Source: Xaviernesmea oryzae (GTDB lineage Bacteria > Pseudomonadota > Alphaproteobacteria > Rhizobiales > Rhizobiaceae). From it: a stretch of 64,000 bases of DNA. Both the position numbers and the translations under genes were made by a program. The DNA is taken from NCBI RefSeq assembly GCF_900177415.1, contig NZ_FXAF01000002.1, forward strand, positions 620,001-684,000, written 5' to 3'. Below, one piece after another: positions 56,454 through 64,000 of this stretch (position 1 is the stretch's first letter; each line of letters starts with the position of its first letter). Below the pieces are notes generated by a model. The model made no database searches. It was given only the letters and a program-made list of their open reading frames with translations, and was not told the origin of the DNA.

Positions 56454-57760
56454 CACGCGAAGACGTTCTCGATGCGATCCGGACCATGCTTTCCGAGCAC
56501 ATGTCGCATGCGCATATGCAGGGTTTCGGTCCGGAGGCGCGCCTCAACGAGGATCTTTATCTCGATTCCGTGCTGATCCTGCAGATCTTCCTCAACCTGG
56601 AGCTCGAATACGGCCTCGCCATGCCGGAAGAGGCGATCGCCCGGCAGGAGATCGAGACCGTGGCCGACCTCGTTTCGCTCTACGTGCCGAAACCCTCCGC
56701 CGCGCCCGTTCCCTCCTTCCCCCTGACCGGCGGCACGACGGATGAAGGCGTGCATGGCGAGGCCTATTACGACATCAAGGTACACTGCTTCGTGAGCTGC
56801 GTCTGCGACGGCCTGAAGCGGCGGAGCCTCGATCAGCGACCTTTCTATTTCGGCGTCTGGGATGCGAAATTCACCGTCAGCGACCGTTTCCAGCTTCTCT
56901 ACCATTCGCCGGAGATCACCCAGGAGTTCTTCCGGAGCTGGTTCCAGCGGCTCTACGGCGTCACCGTCCGCGAATGGTACGACCCTCGAAAAACCAAGTT
57001 CGAAAATCTCGCCGTGCTTCTCGATCTGGTGAAGAACCGTCCCGATACCGGCTCGGTCATGGTCATGCTCGACATGTTCCACCTCCCCGAGCGGGAGAAC
57101 AAATTCAACCAGAACCCCTTCCCGCATTACCTGATGCTGCAAGAAACCGCCGATCCTCGGAAATGGTTCGTGCACGATCCGGACTATCGCTGGGAAGGCG
57201 AGATCGAACGGGAAAAGGTGATCCACGCGATCATGCAGCCGACGGTCGGCGGCGGTTACGTCTTCGACAATGCTGAGGCGCGGACACCGGACGCGGAAGA
57301 CATCAAGGCCTATTTCGAGGCCTGCTTCGTCGAGGACAGGAATCCGATCGTCGATGCCGTCCGCGATATCATCGCCGCCCATCTCGGAGGCCGGGATGGC
57401 CTGACGCTTGCGGACCTTGCGGCGGCGGTGCGCGAACTGCCGGTCATCACCATCCGCAAATACGCCTACGAGCACGGCTTCGCCTTCTTCTGGCGCGCCC
57501 TCAAATTGCCGGCGGCGGAATTCGAAACATGGTGCGAGGAGATCGAAGCGCTCGTCCAGTCGTTGAAGGGCCTCCACTATGCCTGCATGAAGCTCGGCCA
57601 GACGGGCGACAGGAAGCAGGCGGATGCGGTATTCGAACGGCTGGACGAGGCCGATCGACTGGAGCGGAAGCTGAAGGGCAGGCTCGGAGAGGTCTTCGCC
57701 CTGTGGTGCGACCGGAACGTCGCGGCACCCGTTACCGCACTCAAGAGAGCCGCTGGTTGA
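56450..57760 (+). CDS. Fused aryl carrier protein and condensation-like protein (AsbD-AsbE)
   Basis: This is a 436-residue protein. Residues 1-80 form an acyl-carrier domain with the 4'-phosphopantetheine serine Ser40 in DLYLDSVLILQIF. Residues from about 103 form a DUF6005-type domain (YYDIKVHCFVSCVCDGLKRRS, then FYFGVWDAKF) like AsbE, which transfers the dihydroxybenzoyl group to the polyamine amine. AsbD (about 91) plus AsbE (about 327) equals about 418, so this is a fusion of both. It overlaps the AMP-ligase gene as ATGA. A terminator-like hairpin follows the stop. Confidence 0.8.
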   Translation: MTREDVLDAIRTMLSEHMSHAHMQGFGPEARLNEDLYLDSVLILQIFLNLELEYGLAMPEEAIARQEIETVADLVSLYVPKPSAAPVPSFPLTGGTTDEGVHGEAYYDIKVHCFVSCVCDGLKRRSLDQRPFYFGVWDAKFTVSDRFQLLYHSPEITQEFFRSWFQRLYGVTVREWYDPRKTKFENLAVLLDLVKNRPDTGSVMVMLDMFHLPERENKFNQNPFPHYLMLQETADPRKWFVHDPDYRWEGEIEREKVIHAIMQPTVGGGYVFDNAEARTPDAEDIKAYFEACFVEDRNPIVDAVRDIIAAHLGGRDGLTLADLAAAVRELPVITIRKYAYEHGFAFFWRALKLPAAEFETWCEEIEALVQSLKGLHYACMKLGQTGDRKQADAVFERLDEADRLERKLKGRLGEVFALWCDRNVAAPVTALKRAAG

Positions 57761-57797
57761 ACGCAAGCCCGGGCGGCCTCTTCCCTCTCCTGTCCAT

Positions 57798-57846
57798 GCC
57801 CCGCCGCTGACGCACCCCGCGGCGGCGGGCCGTCATGTCTTTTCCA
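57798..57846 (+). terminator. Hairpin with T-rich tail after the siderophore biosynthesis operon
   Basis: CCCGCCGC at 57800-57807 pairs with GCGGCGGG at 57822-57829 around a 14-base loop. TGTCTTTTCC follows. The position, 40 bases after the last biosynthesis gene and before the sigma-factor gene, fits a Rho-independent terminator, though the loop is long. Confidence 0.5.
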
Positions 57847-58007
57847 TTGTCATCATAATATGACTATTGTAATCAAGTTTTTGATGATAAATATGCGTCC
57901 CGCATGGCAAACCATCCGGACGTGTCATTCGTATCACGAACTCAGCTCCCATACGTCTCGGCGCGTGGACTGGCCGCATATTGAACGAAAACCGATACTC
58001 CAATCAG

Positions 58008-58523
58008 ATGACTTTGGAAGCAGACAACCGACACAGCCTCTATCTCGCCCACCGGTCGGCCCTGGTCGACTATGCAGCGCGTATCCTGGGCTCTCGGGAA
58101 GCGGCCGAAGACATCGTGCAGGAAGCCTATCTGCGTTTCGCGCCCGGCCGGGCGACGACGGAATCGGCACGCCAGAAGGTTGCCTACCTCTACCGCATCG
58201 TCCGCAACCTCTCGTTCGACGTGCTGAAGCGCCGCAGGATCGAGCATCGCGGGCATGCGGAGGATCCGCCTTTCTGGACGGTGCCGCAGTCGGCCGAGAC
58301 GCCCGAACAGGCGGTGATGTTCTGCGACGAGGTGCGCATCGCGGCCGACGTGCTCGCCTCGCTTCCGAATGAAGTCCAGGTCGCGGTGGAAATGTACCGC
58401 TTCGGCGGCCATACGCTCGAAGGTGTCGCGGACCATCTCGGCATCTCGGTCGCGACGGCCCATCGCCATGTACGCACCGCCATGGTGAAGATCGCAACGG
58501 CGCTCGATAGAAAAAATTCCTGA
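58008..58523 (+). CDS. FecI-family ECF sigma factor
   Basis: This is a 171-residue extracytoplasmic-function sigma factor of the iron-starvation (FecI) group. Region 2 shows YLAHRSALVDYAARILGS and AEDIVQEAYLRF, with LYRIVRNLSFDVLKRRR. Region 4 shows LPNEVQVAVEMYRFGG and GVADHLGISVATAHRHVRTAM. The start is uncertain: ATG 58008 is used; a TTG at 57981 is also open and neither has a strong ribosome-binding site. FecR and an STN-type receptor follow, so it probably turns on the receptor gene when the ferric siderophore binds. Confidence 0.87.
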   Translation: MTLEADNRHSLYLAHRSALVDYAARILGSREAAEDIVQEAYLRFAPGRATTESARQKVAYLYRIVRNLSFDVLKRRRIEHRGHAEDPPFWTVPQSAETPEQAVMFCDEVRIAADVLASLPNEVQVAVEMYRFGGHTLEGVADHLGISVATAHRHVRTAMVKIATALDRKNS

Positions 58524-58621
58524 ACAATCGCGGCCGACGAAAAATCCGCACGGGTCAATCGTTCCTACGCATGGAAGAAAAATTCGGATAGAAGCGACGG
58601 GACATCCGAAGCAGGTACGAT

Positions 58622-59596
58622 TTGACACGCAACGGCGAAACAGACGAAGAGATTCTCGAAGAGGCGATGGACTGGTTCCTGCGCCTCAGGGCGTCGTCCC
58701 GTGCGGCGGATGGCGACGGCGGTTTCGCCGTCTGGCTCGATCGGTCGCCGGCGCACCGGGATGCCTGGCTGAAGGCCTGCAGGACCTGGGAACTGATGGG
58801 CGAGACGACGCCGATCCACGAGGATCTCTGGCGTCCAGGACGCCAGGCGAAGACCCTGGCCGCCCGCCGGCGGCGGCGCGCCTTCGGCGTCGGCGCGGCG
58901 ATGGCTCTGGCGGCCTGTCTTGTGCTGGCGCTCGCCGGCCCCTCCCTCCTCCTCCGTTACCAGGCCGATTTCAAAACGGCGACGGCCGAGCTCCGCACGG
59001 TCACGCTGGAGGACGGCAGCACGGTCGAACTCGGGGCGGCGAGTGCGATCGACACGGATTTCGCAGGCGGATCCCGGCATGTGACGCTGCTTGCCGGCGA
59101 AGCGTTCTTCGACGTGACCCACGATCCGGCCCGCCCCTTCGTGGTCACGGCAGGCGGGGTGAAGGTCACCGTGCTCGGCACCGCCTTCGACGTCCACATG
59201 ACGCCTGAGGACACCACGGTCGAACTCGCCCGCGGCGTGGTCGGCCTCACGGTGACCGGCGCGCCGCATACGTTCGAGCTTTCGCCGGGGGACACGGTGA
59301 CGGTCCGCCGTGACGACGGCCGGATATCGCGCGGCAGACTGGCGCCGGAGGACATGGCCGCCTGGCGGAACGGCCGGCTGTTCGTCAACGACGTGACCAT
59401 CGCCTCCGTCGTCGAGGAGCTGCAGCGCTACCATCCCGCCTGGATCAGCATCCCGAGCGGCGATCTCGCCGGCCGCCGCGTCACCGGACTTTACGACCTG
59501 TCCAACCCGGACCGGGCGCTCGAAGCGCTTGTCCAGCCCTATGGCGGCAAGGTGCACCGCATCTCGCCCTATCTCCGGGTGCTCGCGCTCTTTTAG
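58622..59596 (+). CDS. FecR-family anti-sigma/regulator
   Basis: This is a 324-residue inner-membrane regulator. An N-terminal cytoplasmic DUF4880-type part (EEAMDWFLRLRASSR, then FAVWLDRSPAHRDAW) precedes one membrane segment at about residues 84-106 (VGAAMALAACLVLALAGPSLLL). The periplasmic FecR domain follows (VTLEDGSTVELGAASAID, then LLAGEAFFDVTHD) and a STN-like end. The start is a TTG at 58622 with AGG upstream. It would hold the sigma factor inactive until the receptor's signalling domain touches it. Confidence 0.87.
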   Translation: MTRNGETDEEILEEAMDWFLRLRASSRAADGDGGFAVWLDRSPAHRDAWLKACRTWELMGETTPIHEDLWRPGRQAKTLAARRRRRAFGVGAAMALAACLVLALAGPSLLLRYQADFKTATAELRTVTLEDGSTVELGAASAIDTDFAGGSRHVTLLAGEAFFDVTHDPARPFVVTAGGVKVTVLGTAFDVHMTPEDTTVELARGVVGLTVTGAPHTFELSPGDTVTVRRDDGRISRGRLAPEDMAAWRNGRLFVNDVTIASVVEELQRYHPAWISIPSGDLAGRRVTGLYDLSNPDRALEALVQPYGGKVHRISPYLRVLALF

Positions 59597-59632
59597 CACG
59601 ATTAAGATTTTCTGAATTTTTTCGGGCAGCGG

Positions 59633-59660
59633 TGAAAAAAGCGCCGGGCGTGGTCGTCTT
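59633..59660 (+). promoter_or_regulatory. Candidate FecI-type promoter of the receptor gene
   Basis: TGAAAA at 59633 and CGTCTT at 59655 are 16 bases apart. This matches the general form of ECF promoters (A-rich -35, CGTC-type -10). It lies about 59 bases before the receptor start, in the 122-base gap after fecR. Confidence 0.4.
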
Positions 59661-59718
59661 TACGCTGAACGCAGGCCGGGGGGCCTTGGCGGATAAAGCG
59701 TAGCAGGAGACGGGGCGG

Positions 59719-62049
59719 ATGATTTTGCCGGTAAGCGGAGTGGCGTGCGGAGTTCGGACGAAGCGCAGGTATAGGGCCATCGCCTTGCGATTGATGGCGA
59801 CCGTGGCAACCGCCGCGATCTTCGGGGCACCTGCCCTCCTCTCTCCCGCCATGGCGCAGACCGCGACGCGCAGCTTCGACATCCCCGCCCAGCCGCTTAC
59901 CTCGGCTCTGAATGCCTTCGGCCGCCAGTCCGGCCTGCAGGTGACGCTCGCCGCCTCCACGTCGCGCGGCATCAGCGCGCAGGCGGTCAGCGGCAGTCTC
60001 ACGCCCGACCAGGCGCTCGCCCGCCTGCTGGCCGGCACCGGCGTCTCCTACCGGATCGCCAACGGCACGGCCGTCATCGGCGCTCCCGCGCCCTCCGCGG
60101 GTGACCTCCCGGCGGAAGGCGCAACCACCCTTCGCCCGATCGTCCTGCAGGGCCAGCCGGGCGCGGAAGGCGACATCGGCGAAACGGTCATCGGTCCCGA
60201 ACAGCTCGAACGGATCAATCCGACCGACCTTGCCGACGTTTTCCGCCAAGAACCCGGCGTGCAGGTCGGCAGCTCGCTTCCCATGTCGCAGAAGGTCTAT
60301 GTCCACGGCGTCGAGGAAACCAACCTCGCCGTCAGCATCGACGGCGCCCGCCAGAACAACAAGGTCTTCCACCACAACGCCACCAACCTCATCGACCCGT
60401 CGATCCTGAAGGCCGTGGATGTCGATGCCGGGATTGCGCCGGCGGATGCCGGGCCTGGCGCGCTCGCCGGTGCGATCAACTACGAGACCAAGGATGCGAT
60501 CGACCTCCTGGCGCCGGGCCAGTCGATCGGCGGCTTCGTGACCTCCACCTACAATTTCAACAGCGAGACGGTGACGACTGGCCTCTCCGCCTATGGCCAG
60601 CACGACGGTTTCGAGTTCCTCGGCTACTTCACCTTCGGCAAGGGCAACGACTTCCATGCCGGCAACGGCGACGAGGTACGCGGTACGAGCACCGATCTCC
60701 TGAGCGGTCTCGGCAAGATCGCCTACGAATCCGAAGAAGGCCACCGCTTCGAGATCAGCCATGACCGGGTCGTCGACGACGCGCCTCGCCCGTTCCGGCC
60801 GAATATCGGGGAAATCCCCGGCCGCCCGACCTGGGAGCCGCGTATCCGCGACATCAGGATAGACCGGCAGAATACGGTCTTTACCTATACGGATACGTCA
60901 CCCGAAGGCTGGTGGGACCCGACGATCATGCTGGCCTACAGCGCGACGGAGGTCGAGACGCTGGGTTATGCCTGCCCGCGCGGCTGCCCTCCCCCGTCGA
61001 TCCCCACGACCTATCCGTCGATCGGCGAAACGTCGAGCTTCAACGGAAAGTTCGAGAACAAGTTCTCGTTCGATATCGGCAATATCGTCGCGGGCGTCGA
61101 CTTCTACAGTGACCGCGCCAAACTCGATGCCGAGAGCACCGCGCTCGGCTTCTCCGATTCCGGGCGCGAGAAGGCGAGCAATGTCGGCATCTACGCGCAA
61201 GCGAGATTGGAACCCTGGGAGCGGACGAAGCTTTCCTTCGGCGCGAGGGCCGATCATCAGTGGTTCACCGGCGTCGACGGGTCCGAGTTCGACCATGGCG
61301 GTCTCAGCGCCAACATCTCCGGCGAATACGACCTGACGGATTTCCTGACCGCCAAGGCGGGCTTCTCGCATGTCTGGGCCGGCATTCCGCTTGCCGAGAA
61401 CTTCATCATCAACCCCGCATGGGACTACGGGCCGGACGGTCCGGACGTCGTCACCGCCAACAACTACATGTTCGGTCTCGAAGCCAGATATGAAGGCTTC
61501 ACTGCCGAGGCCAGCGTTTTCCGGACCGACATCTTCAATGCCCGCGACGCCAGCTACAACCCACCGGTCGGGGGAGCCGTGGAAAGCCGGGATGTGGAAT
61601 CCAGAGGCTTCGAGATCGGCGTCGGCTACGAGTGGACGAACAGCTACGTGAAGATCAAATACGCCCATATCGACGTCGATATCGACGGTGCTCCGGCTGA
61701 TTCCGATGCGGGCAATTATCTTGCGACGCCGGTCGGCGACATCATCACCATTACGGCCGCGCATACTTTCGCCGATTGGGGCCTGACGATCGGCGGCGAT
61801 ATCGAGATCGCACCGAAATACGATCACGTCGTGGCCGGCACACCGGCTTACAAGGCTTATGAAGTGGTCAACGTCTTCGCCGAGTGGAAACCGGAAACGC
61901 TGCCGAACTTCACCTTCCGGGCCGAACTGAAGAACGTCTTCGACGAAACCTATGCCAACCGCGCCACCTACGGACAGGAATTCGGTACGGTCAATCCGCT
62001 CTACGAGCCCGGCCGCAGCTTCCTCCTGACGGCGAAGGCGACGTTCTGA
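59719..62049 (+). CDS. TonB-dependent siderophore receptor with signalling (STN) domain
   Basis: This is a 776-residue outer-membrane receptor. A signal peptide ends at about residue 47 (ALLSPAMAQ). The STN domain is at about residues 50-105 (FDIPAQPLTSALNAFGRQSG, VSGSLTPDQALARLL). The plug follows (DLADVFRQEPGVQVG, KVYVHGVEETNLAVSIDG), then a 22-strand barrel ending in the typical terminal phenylalanine (LLTAKATF). The STN domain ties it to the FecI/FecR pair. Its ligand is probably the siderophore made by the upstream operon, though a xenosiderophore or heme cannot be ruled out. Confidence 0.9.
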   Translation: MILPVSGVACGVRTKRRYRAIALRLMATVATAAIFGAPALLSPAMAQTATRSFDIPAQPLTSALNAFGRQSGLQVTLAASTSRGISAQAVSGSLTPDQALARLLAGTGVSYRIANGTAVIGAPAPSAGDLPAEGATTLRPIVLQGQPGAEGDIGETVIGPEQLERINPTDLADVFRQEPGVQVGSSLPMSQKVYVHGVEETNLAVSIDGARQNNKVFHHNATNLIDPSILKAVDVDAGIAPADAGPGALAGAINYETKDAIDLLAPGQSIGGFVTSTYNFNSETVTTGLSAYGQHDGFEFLGYFTFGKGNDFHAGNGDEVRGTSTDLLSGLGKIAYESEEGHRFEISHDRVVDDAPRPFRPNIGEIPGRPTWEPRIRDIRIDRQNTVFTYTDTSPEGWWDPTIMLAYSATEVETLGYACPRGCPPPSIPTTYPSIGETSSFNGKFENKFSFDIGNIVAGVDFYSDRAKLDAESTALGFSDSGREKASNVGIYAQARLEPWERTKLSFGARADHQWFTGVDGSEFDHGGLSANISGEYDLTDFLTAKAGFSHVWAGIPLAENFIINPAWDYGPDGPDVVTANNYMFGLEARYEGFTAEASVFRTDIFNARDASYNPPVGGAVESRDVESRGFEIGVGYEWTNSYVKIKYAHIDVDIDGAPADSDAGNYLATPVGDIITITAAHTFADWGLTIGGDIEIAPKYDHVVAGTPAYKAYEVVNVFAEWKPETLPNFTFRAELKNVFDETYANRATYGQEFGTVNPLYEPGRSFLLTAKATF

Positions 62050-62087
62050 TGGCGGAGGGGTGCTGCTTCATATCGCGGCACCTCTTC

Positions 62088-62113
62088 TTCCGGTTTTCGA
62101 TTCCGGTTTTCGA
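62088..62113. repeat. Perfect 13-base tandem duplication after the receptor gene
   Basis: TTCCGGTTTTCGA occurs twice in a row. A weak hairpin (GAGG..TGC with GCACCTC, 62055-62084) lies just before it and may end the receptor transcript. Confidence 0.5.
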
Positions 62114-62172
62114 TTGTGCGGCGCCTTCCGGCGAGTATAAGTGGAGCGTGAAATTCAAGAAGGAGTGCGACC

Positions 62173-62472
62173 ATGCTTCAGGCATCTGCAGAATGGCACA
62201 CGGAACACGGCCACAAATATCTCGTCCAGTTGTGCAAGCATTTCGCTCACAAGATCGAGACCTCCTATTCGGAAAACCATGGGGAGTGCCGCTTTTCCTG
62301 CGGCACCGCCATCCTCGATTCGGACGATTCCGGCTTGAAGGTCCTGGCGACGGCCGCCGACGAGGACCAGCTCGCCGAGACGAAATCGGTGATCGAAAGG
62401 CATCTCGTGCGCTTCGCCTTCCGCGAGAATCTGGAAGGCTTGCAATGGAAGACGCTGGGCCGGGCCGCCTGA
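62173..62472 (+). CDS. DUF2218 family protein
   Basis: This is a 99-residue protein matching the DUF2218 family (HGHKYLVQLCKHFAHKIE, then RFSCGTAILDS and HLVRFAFREN). The function is unknown; members often sit beside siderophore uptake genes in proteobacteria. AAGGAG lies 8 bases before the ATG. It has two cysteines, C20 and C44, and no membrane segment. It begins the uptake gene group with the binding protein 41 bases further on. Confidence 0.78.
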   Translation: MLQASAEWHTEHGHKYLVQLCKHFAHKIETSYSENHGECRFSCGTAILDSDDSGLKVLATAADEDQLAETKSVIERHLVRFAFRENLEGLQWKTLGRAA

Positions 62473-62513
62473 CGCCCCTTTCCGCCGAACCATATCCACA
62501 AGACGGTGAAAGA

Positions 62514-63413
62514 ATGAATTTGAGAATGATCGCGGCATCTGCCGCTTTTGTGTTTTCGGCAATCGCCGTTGACGCCGCGGAAATCTCGACCGCCAAGGGG
62601 TCGGTCACGATCGCGGAGACGCCCGAAACGGTGGCTGTTTTCGACATCGCCGCGCTCGACACGCTCGACCGCCTCGGAATCAAGCCGGCCGGCGTGCCGG
62701 AAAAGCTGTTCGTCTCCCAGCTTGAAGACCTCAAGCAGGGCGCCGAAATCGTCGGCGATCTCTTCGAGCCCGATCTCGAAGCCCTGAGCGCCCTCGGGCC
62801 CGACCTCATCATCGTCGGCGGCCGATCCTCGACCAAGGCGGAAGCGGCCGCGCAGGTGGCGCAGACCATCGACATGACGATGAACGGCGACGACCTGATC
62901 GCGCAGGCCAAGGAAAGGCTGGCGACCTATGGCGCCCTTTTCGGCAAGGAAGACGAAGCCGCCCGGGCAGCCGGCGAGCTCGATGCCCAGGTCCAGGCAG
63001 CAAAGGCAGCCGTCGCGGGCAAGGGAAAAGCCCTCATCGTCATGACCAACGGGCCGAAGGTCACGGCTTACGGCCCCGGTTCGCGCTTCGGCTGGGTGCA
63101 CACAACCCTCGATCTGCCGCCCGCCGTTCCGGATGTGGAAGCCGCAAATCATGGGGAGGCGGTCTCCTTCGAGTTCATCCGCAACGCCAATCCCGACTGG
63201 CTGCTGGTGCTCGACAGGGCCTCCGCCATCGGCTCCGGCGAACAGGGCGCCAAGGCGACGCTGGACAATGAGCTCGTCGCCCAGACGACCGCCTGGAAGA
63301 AGGGCCAGGTCGTCTACCTGCCGGCCGCCGAATTCTATATCGCCGCCGGCGGCGTGCAGTCGCTGCAGCGGGTCATGGCGACGGTCGCGGAGGCCTTCGC
63401 CGCCTCCGAATGA
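62514..63413 (+). CDS. Ferric siderophore substrate-binding protein, FatB/YclQ/FpuA type
   Basis: This is a 299-residue periplasmic binding protein of the iron-siderophore class. A signal peptide (MIAASAAFVFSAIAVDAAE) ends near residue 22. The family start VAVFDIAALDTLDRLGIKPAGVPEK is close to the group that includes B. subtilis YclQ and B. anthracis FpuA, which bind petrobactin and dihydroxybenzoate complexes. Further marks are DLIIVGGRSS and GWVHTTLDL. Because its signal peptide is not a lipobox type, it is a free periplasmic protein. It overlaps the permease start as ATGA. Confidence 0.85.
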   Translation: MNLRMIAASAAFVFSAIAVDAAEISTAKGSVTIAETPETVAVFDIAALDTLDRLGIKPAGVPEKLFVSQLEDLKQGAEIVGDLFEPDLEALSALGPDLIIVGGRSSTKAEAAAQVAQTIDMTMNGDDLIAQAKERLATYGALFGKEDEAARAAGELDAQVQAAKAAVAGKGKALIVMTNGPKVTAYGPGSRFGWVHTTLDLPPAVPDVEAANHGEAVSFEFIRNANPDWLLVLDRASAIGSGEQGAKATLDNELVAQTTAWKKGQVVYLPAAEFYIAAGGVQSLQRVMATVAEAFAASE

Positions 63414-64000
63414 GCGCCGCAACCGTAAAACGCCCCTCAGGAACGGCGGCGATCGCAAGCCTCGGGCTCGCGATCCTTTTCGTCCTGAGCCTCTTCGTCG
63501 GCGTCGGCGACATGCCTCTCGGCCGCCTGCTGTCGGACGCTGACGCTCTCGAACTTCTGCTGGTGAGCCGCCTGCCGCGGACCCTGGCCGCGATCCTCGC
63601 GGGCGCCGGCCTCGCGATCGCCGGCCTCATCATGCAGACGCTCGCCCGCAACCGTTATGTCGAGCCGTCCACCGCCGGAACCGCTCAGAGCGCCGAGCTC
63701 GGCATCCTTCTCGCCACGCTTCTCTGGCCCTCGGCAAGCCTCGCCCTCAAGAGCCTCGCAGCCGGCGCGGCCGCCCTTCTCGGCACGTCCGTCTTCCTGA
63801 TGACCGCGCACCGGCTGCCGCCGACCCAGCCGTTTCTCGTACCGCTTTTCGGCCTCGTCTACGGTGGCGTCATCGGCGCGGCGGTCACTTTCATCGGCTG
63901 GCAGGCGGATCTTCTCCAATATCTTGCCGTCTGGACCAATGGCGATTTTTCCGGCGTACTGCGCGGCCGCTACGAGCTTTTGTGGATCGGCGCGCTCATG
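63410..64000 (+). CDS. Ferric siderophore ABC permease, FatD/YclN type, N-terminal part
   Basis: The first 197 residues of a FecCD-family permease are present; the gene runs off the window. Hydrophobic segments include IASLGLAILFVLSLFVGVG and further ones to LWIGALM. The family block RLPRTLAAILAGAGLAIAGLIMQ is followed by NRYVEPSTAGTAQSAELGIL, which agrees with the YclN/FatD subgroup rather than FecD/FhuB. The start overlaps the binding-protein stop. The second permease and the ATPase should follow outside the window. Confidence 0.85.
   Translation, partial: MSAATVKRPSGTAAIASLGLAILFVLSLFVGVGDMPLGRLLSDADALELLLVSRLPRTLAAILAGAGLAIAGLIMQTLARNRYVEPSTAGTAQSAELGILLATLLWPSASLALKSLAAGAAALLGTSVFLMTAHRLPPTQPFLVPLFGLVYGGVIGAAVTFIGWQADLLQYLAVWTNGDFSGVLRGRYELLWIGALM

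Noticed and set aside
51672..57760. Assignment of the siderophore operon to rhizobactin 1021 or aerobactin
   Set aside because: No lysine/ornithine monooxygenase, acetyltransferase or diaminobutyrate genes are present. The AMP ligase, carrier domain and DUF6005 domain are foreign to those pathways.
57847..57890. An iron-box operator before the sigma-factor gene
   Set aside because: Only a 6-base dyad (TCATCA and TGATGA, 26 bases apart) is visible in A/T-rich DNA, which is too little to call.
61884..62513. Upstream extension of the siderophore-binding protein frame
   Set aside because: It runs through the end of the receptor gene and the DUF2218 gene. The signal peptide begins at 62514.

Overview
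The window is about 63% GC chromosome or chromid DNA from a member of the Rhizobiaceae. The main reason is a nearly complete succinoglycan (exo) cluster in the gene order known from Sinorhizobium meliloti and Agrobacterium. A Nas/Nir nitrate assimilation operon and palindromic intergenic repeats of the kind common in rhizobia agree with this. No rRNA, tRNA, transposase, phage gene or CRISPR array was seen.

Layout. (1) 1-9902, plus strand: nitrate assimilation. It holds the nrtA tail, nrtB, the nrt ATPase, nirB, nirD, nasA and cysG. Palindromic repeat elements lie between nrtA and nrtB, between nirD and nasA, and apparently in frame inside both nasA and cysG. (2) 9934-29863: succinoglycan cluster. 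exoP, N, O, M, A, L, K and H form one minus-strand run. exoT (minus), exoW and exoV (plus), exoU and exoX (minus) follow, then exoY, F, Q and Z (plus). A GMC oxidoreductase and a Tat-exported superoxide dismutase come next. exoB and exoI are not present. (3) 32498-47588: a catabolic and transport locus with LysR and IclR regulators. It has a dipeptide-type ABC transporter with two solute-binding proteins, a DAO-type FAD oxidase, two RidA proteins, and an FMN alpha-hydroxyacid-oxidase homologue that has lost its catalytic residues. A SelA-like PLP enzyme and an amidohydrolase complete it. (4) 47758-51235: an exported beta-propeller protein, then a ThiX/ThiY-type transporter pair downstream of a TPP riboswitch, with no ATPase gene beside it. 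(5) 51672-64000, plus strand: a siderophore locus. Two IucA/IucC-type synthetases, an AMP ligase and a carrier-protein/DUF6005 fusion match petrobactin AsbA-B-C-(D+E) in order and size. They are followed by a FecI-type sigma factor, FecR, a TonB receptor with a signalling domain, a DUF2218 protein, a FatB/YclQ-type binding protein and the start of a FatD/YclN-type permease.

How the parts work together. Block 1 imports nitrate, reduces it to nitrite and then ammonium, and makes the siroheme that NirB needs. Block 2 builds, modifies, flips, polymerises and trims the octasaccharide exopolysaccharide. Block 3 reads as uptake and breakdown of an unknown amidated or amino compound through imine or enamine intermediates. 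Block 5 makes a catecholate-citrate siderophore, senses it and takes it back in. A petrobactin-type pathway in a rhizobial background is the main candidate for something undescribed. The catabolic locus with the altered FMN enzyme and the repeats inserted in coding sequence come next.
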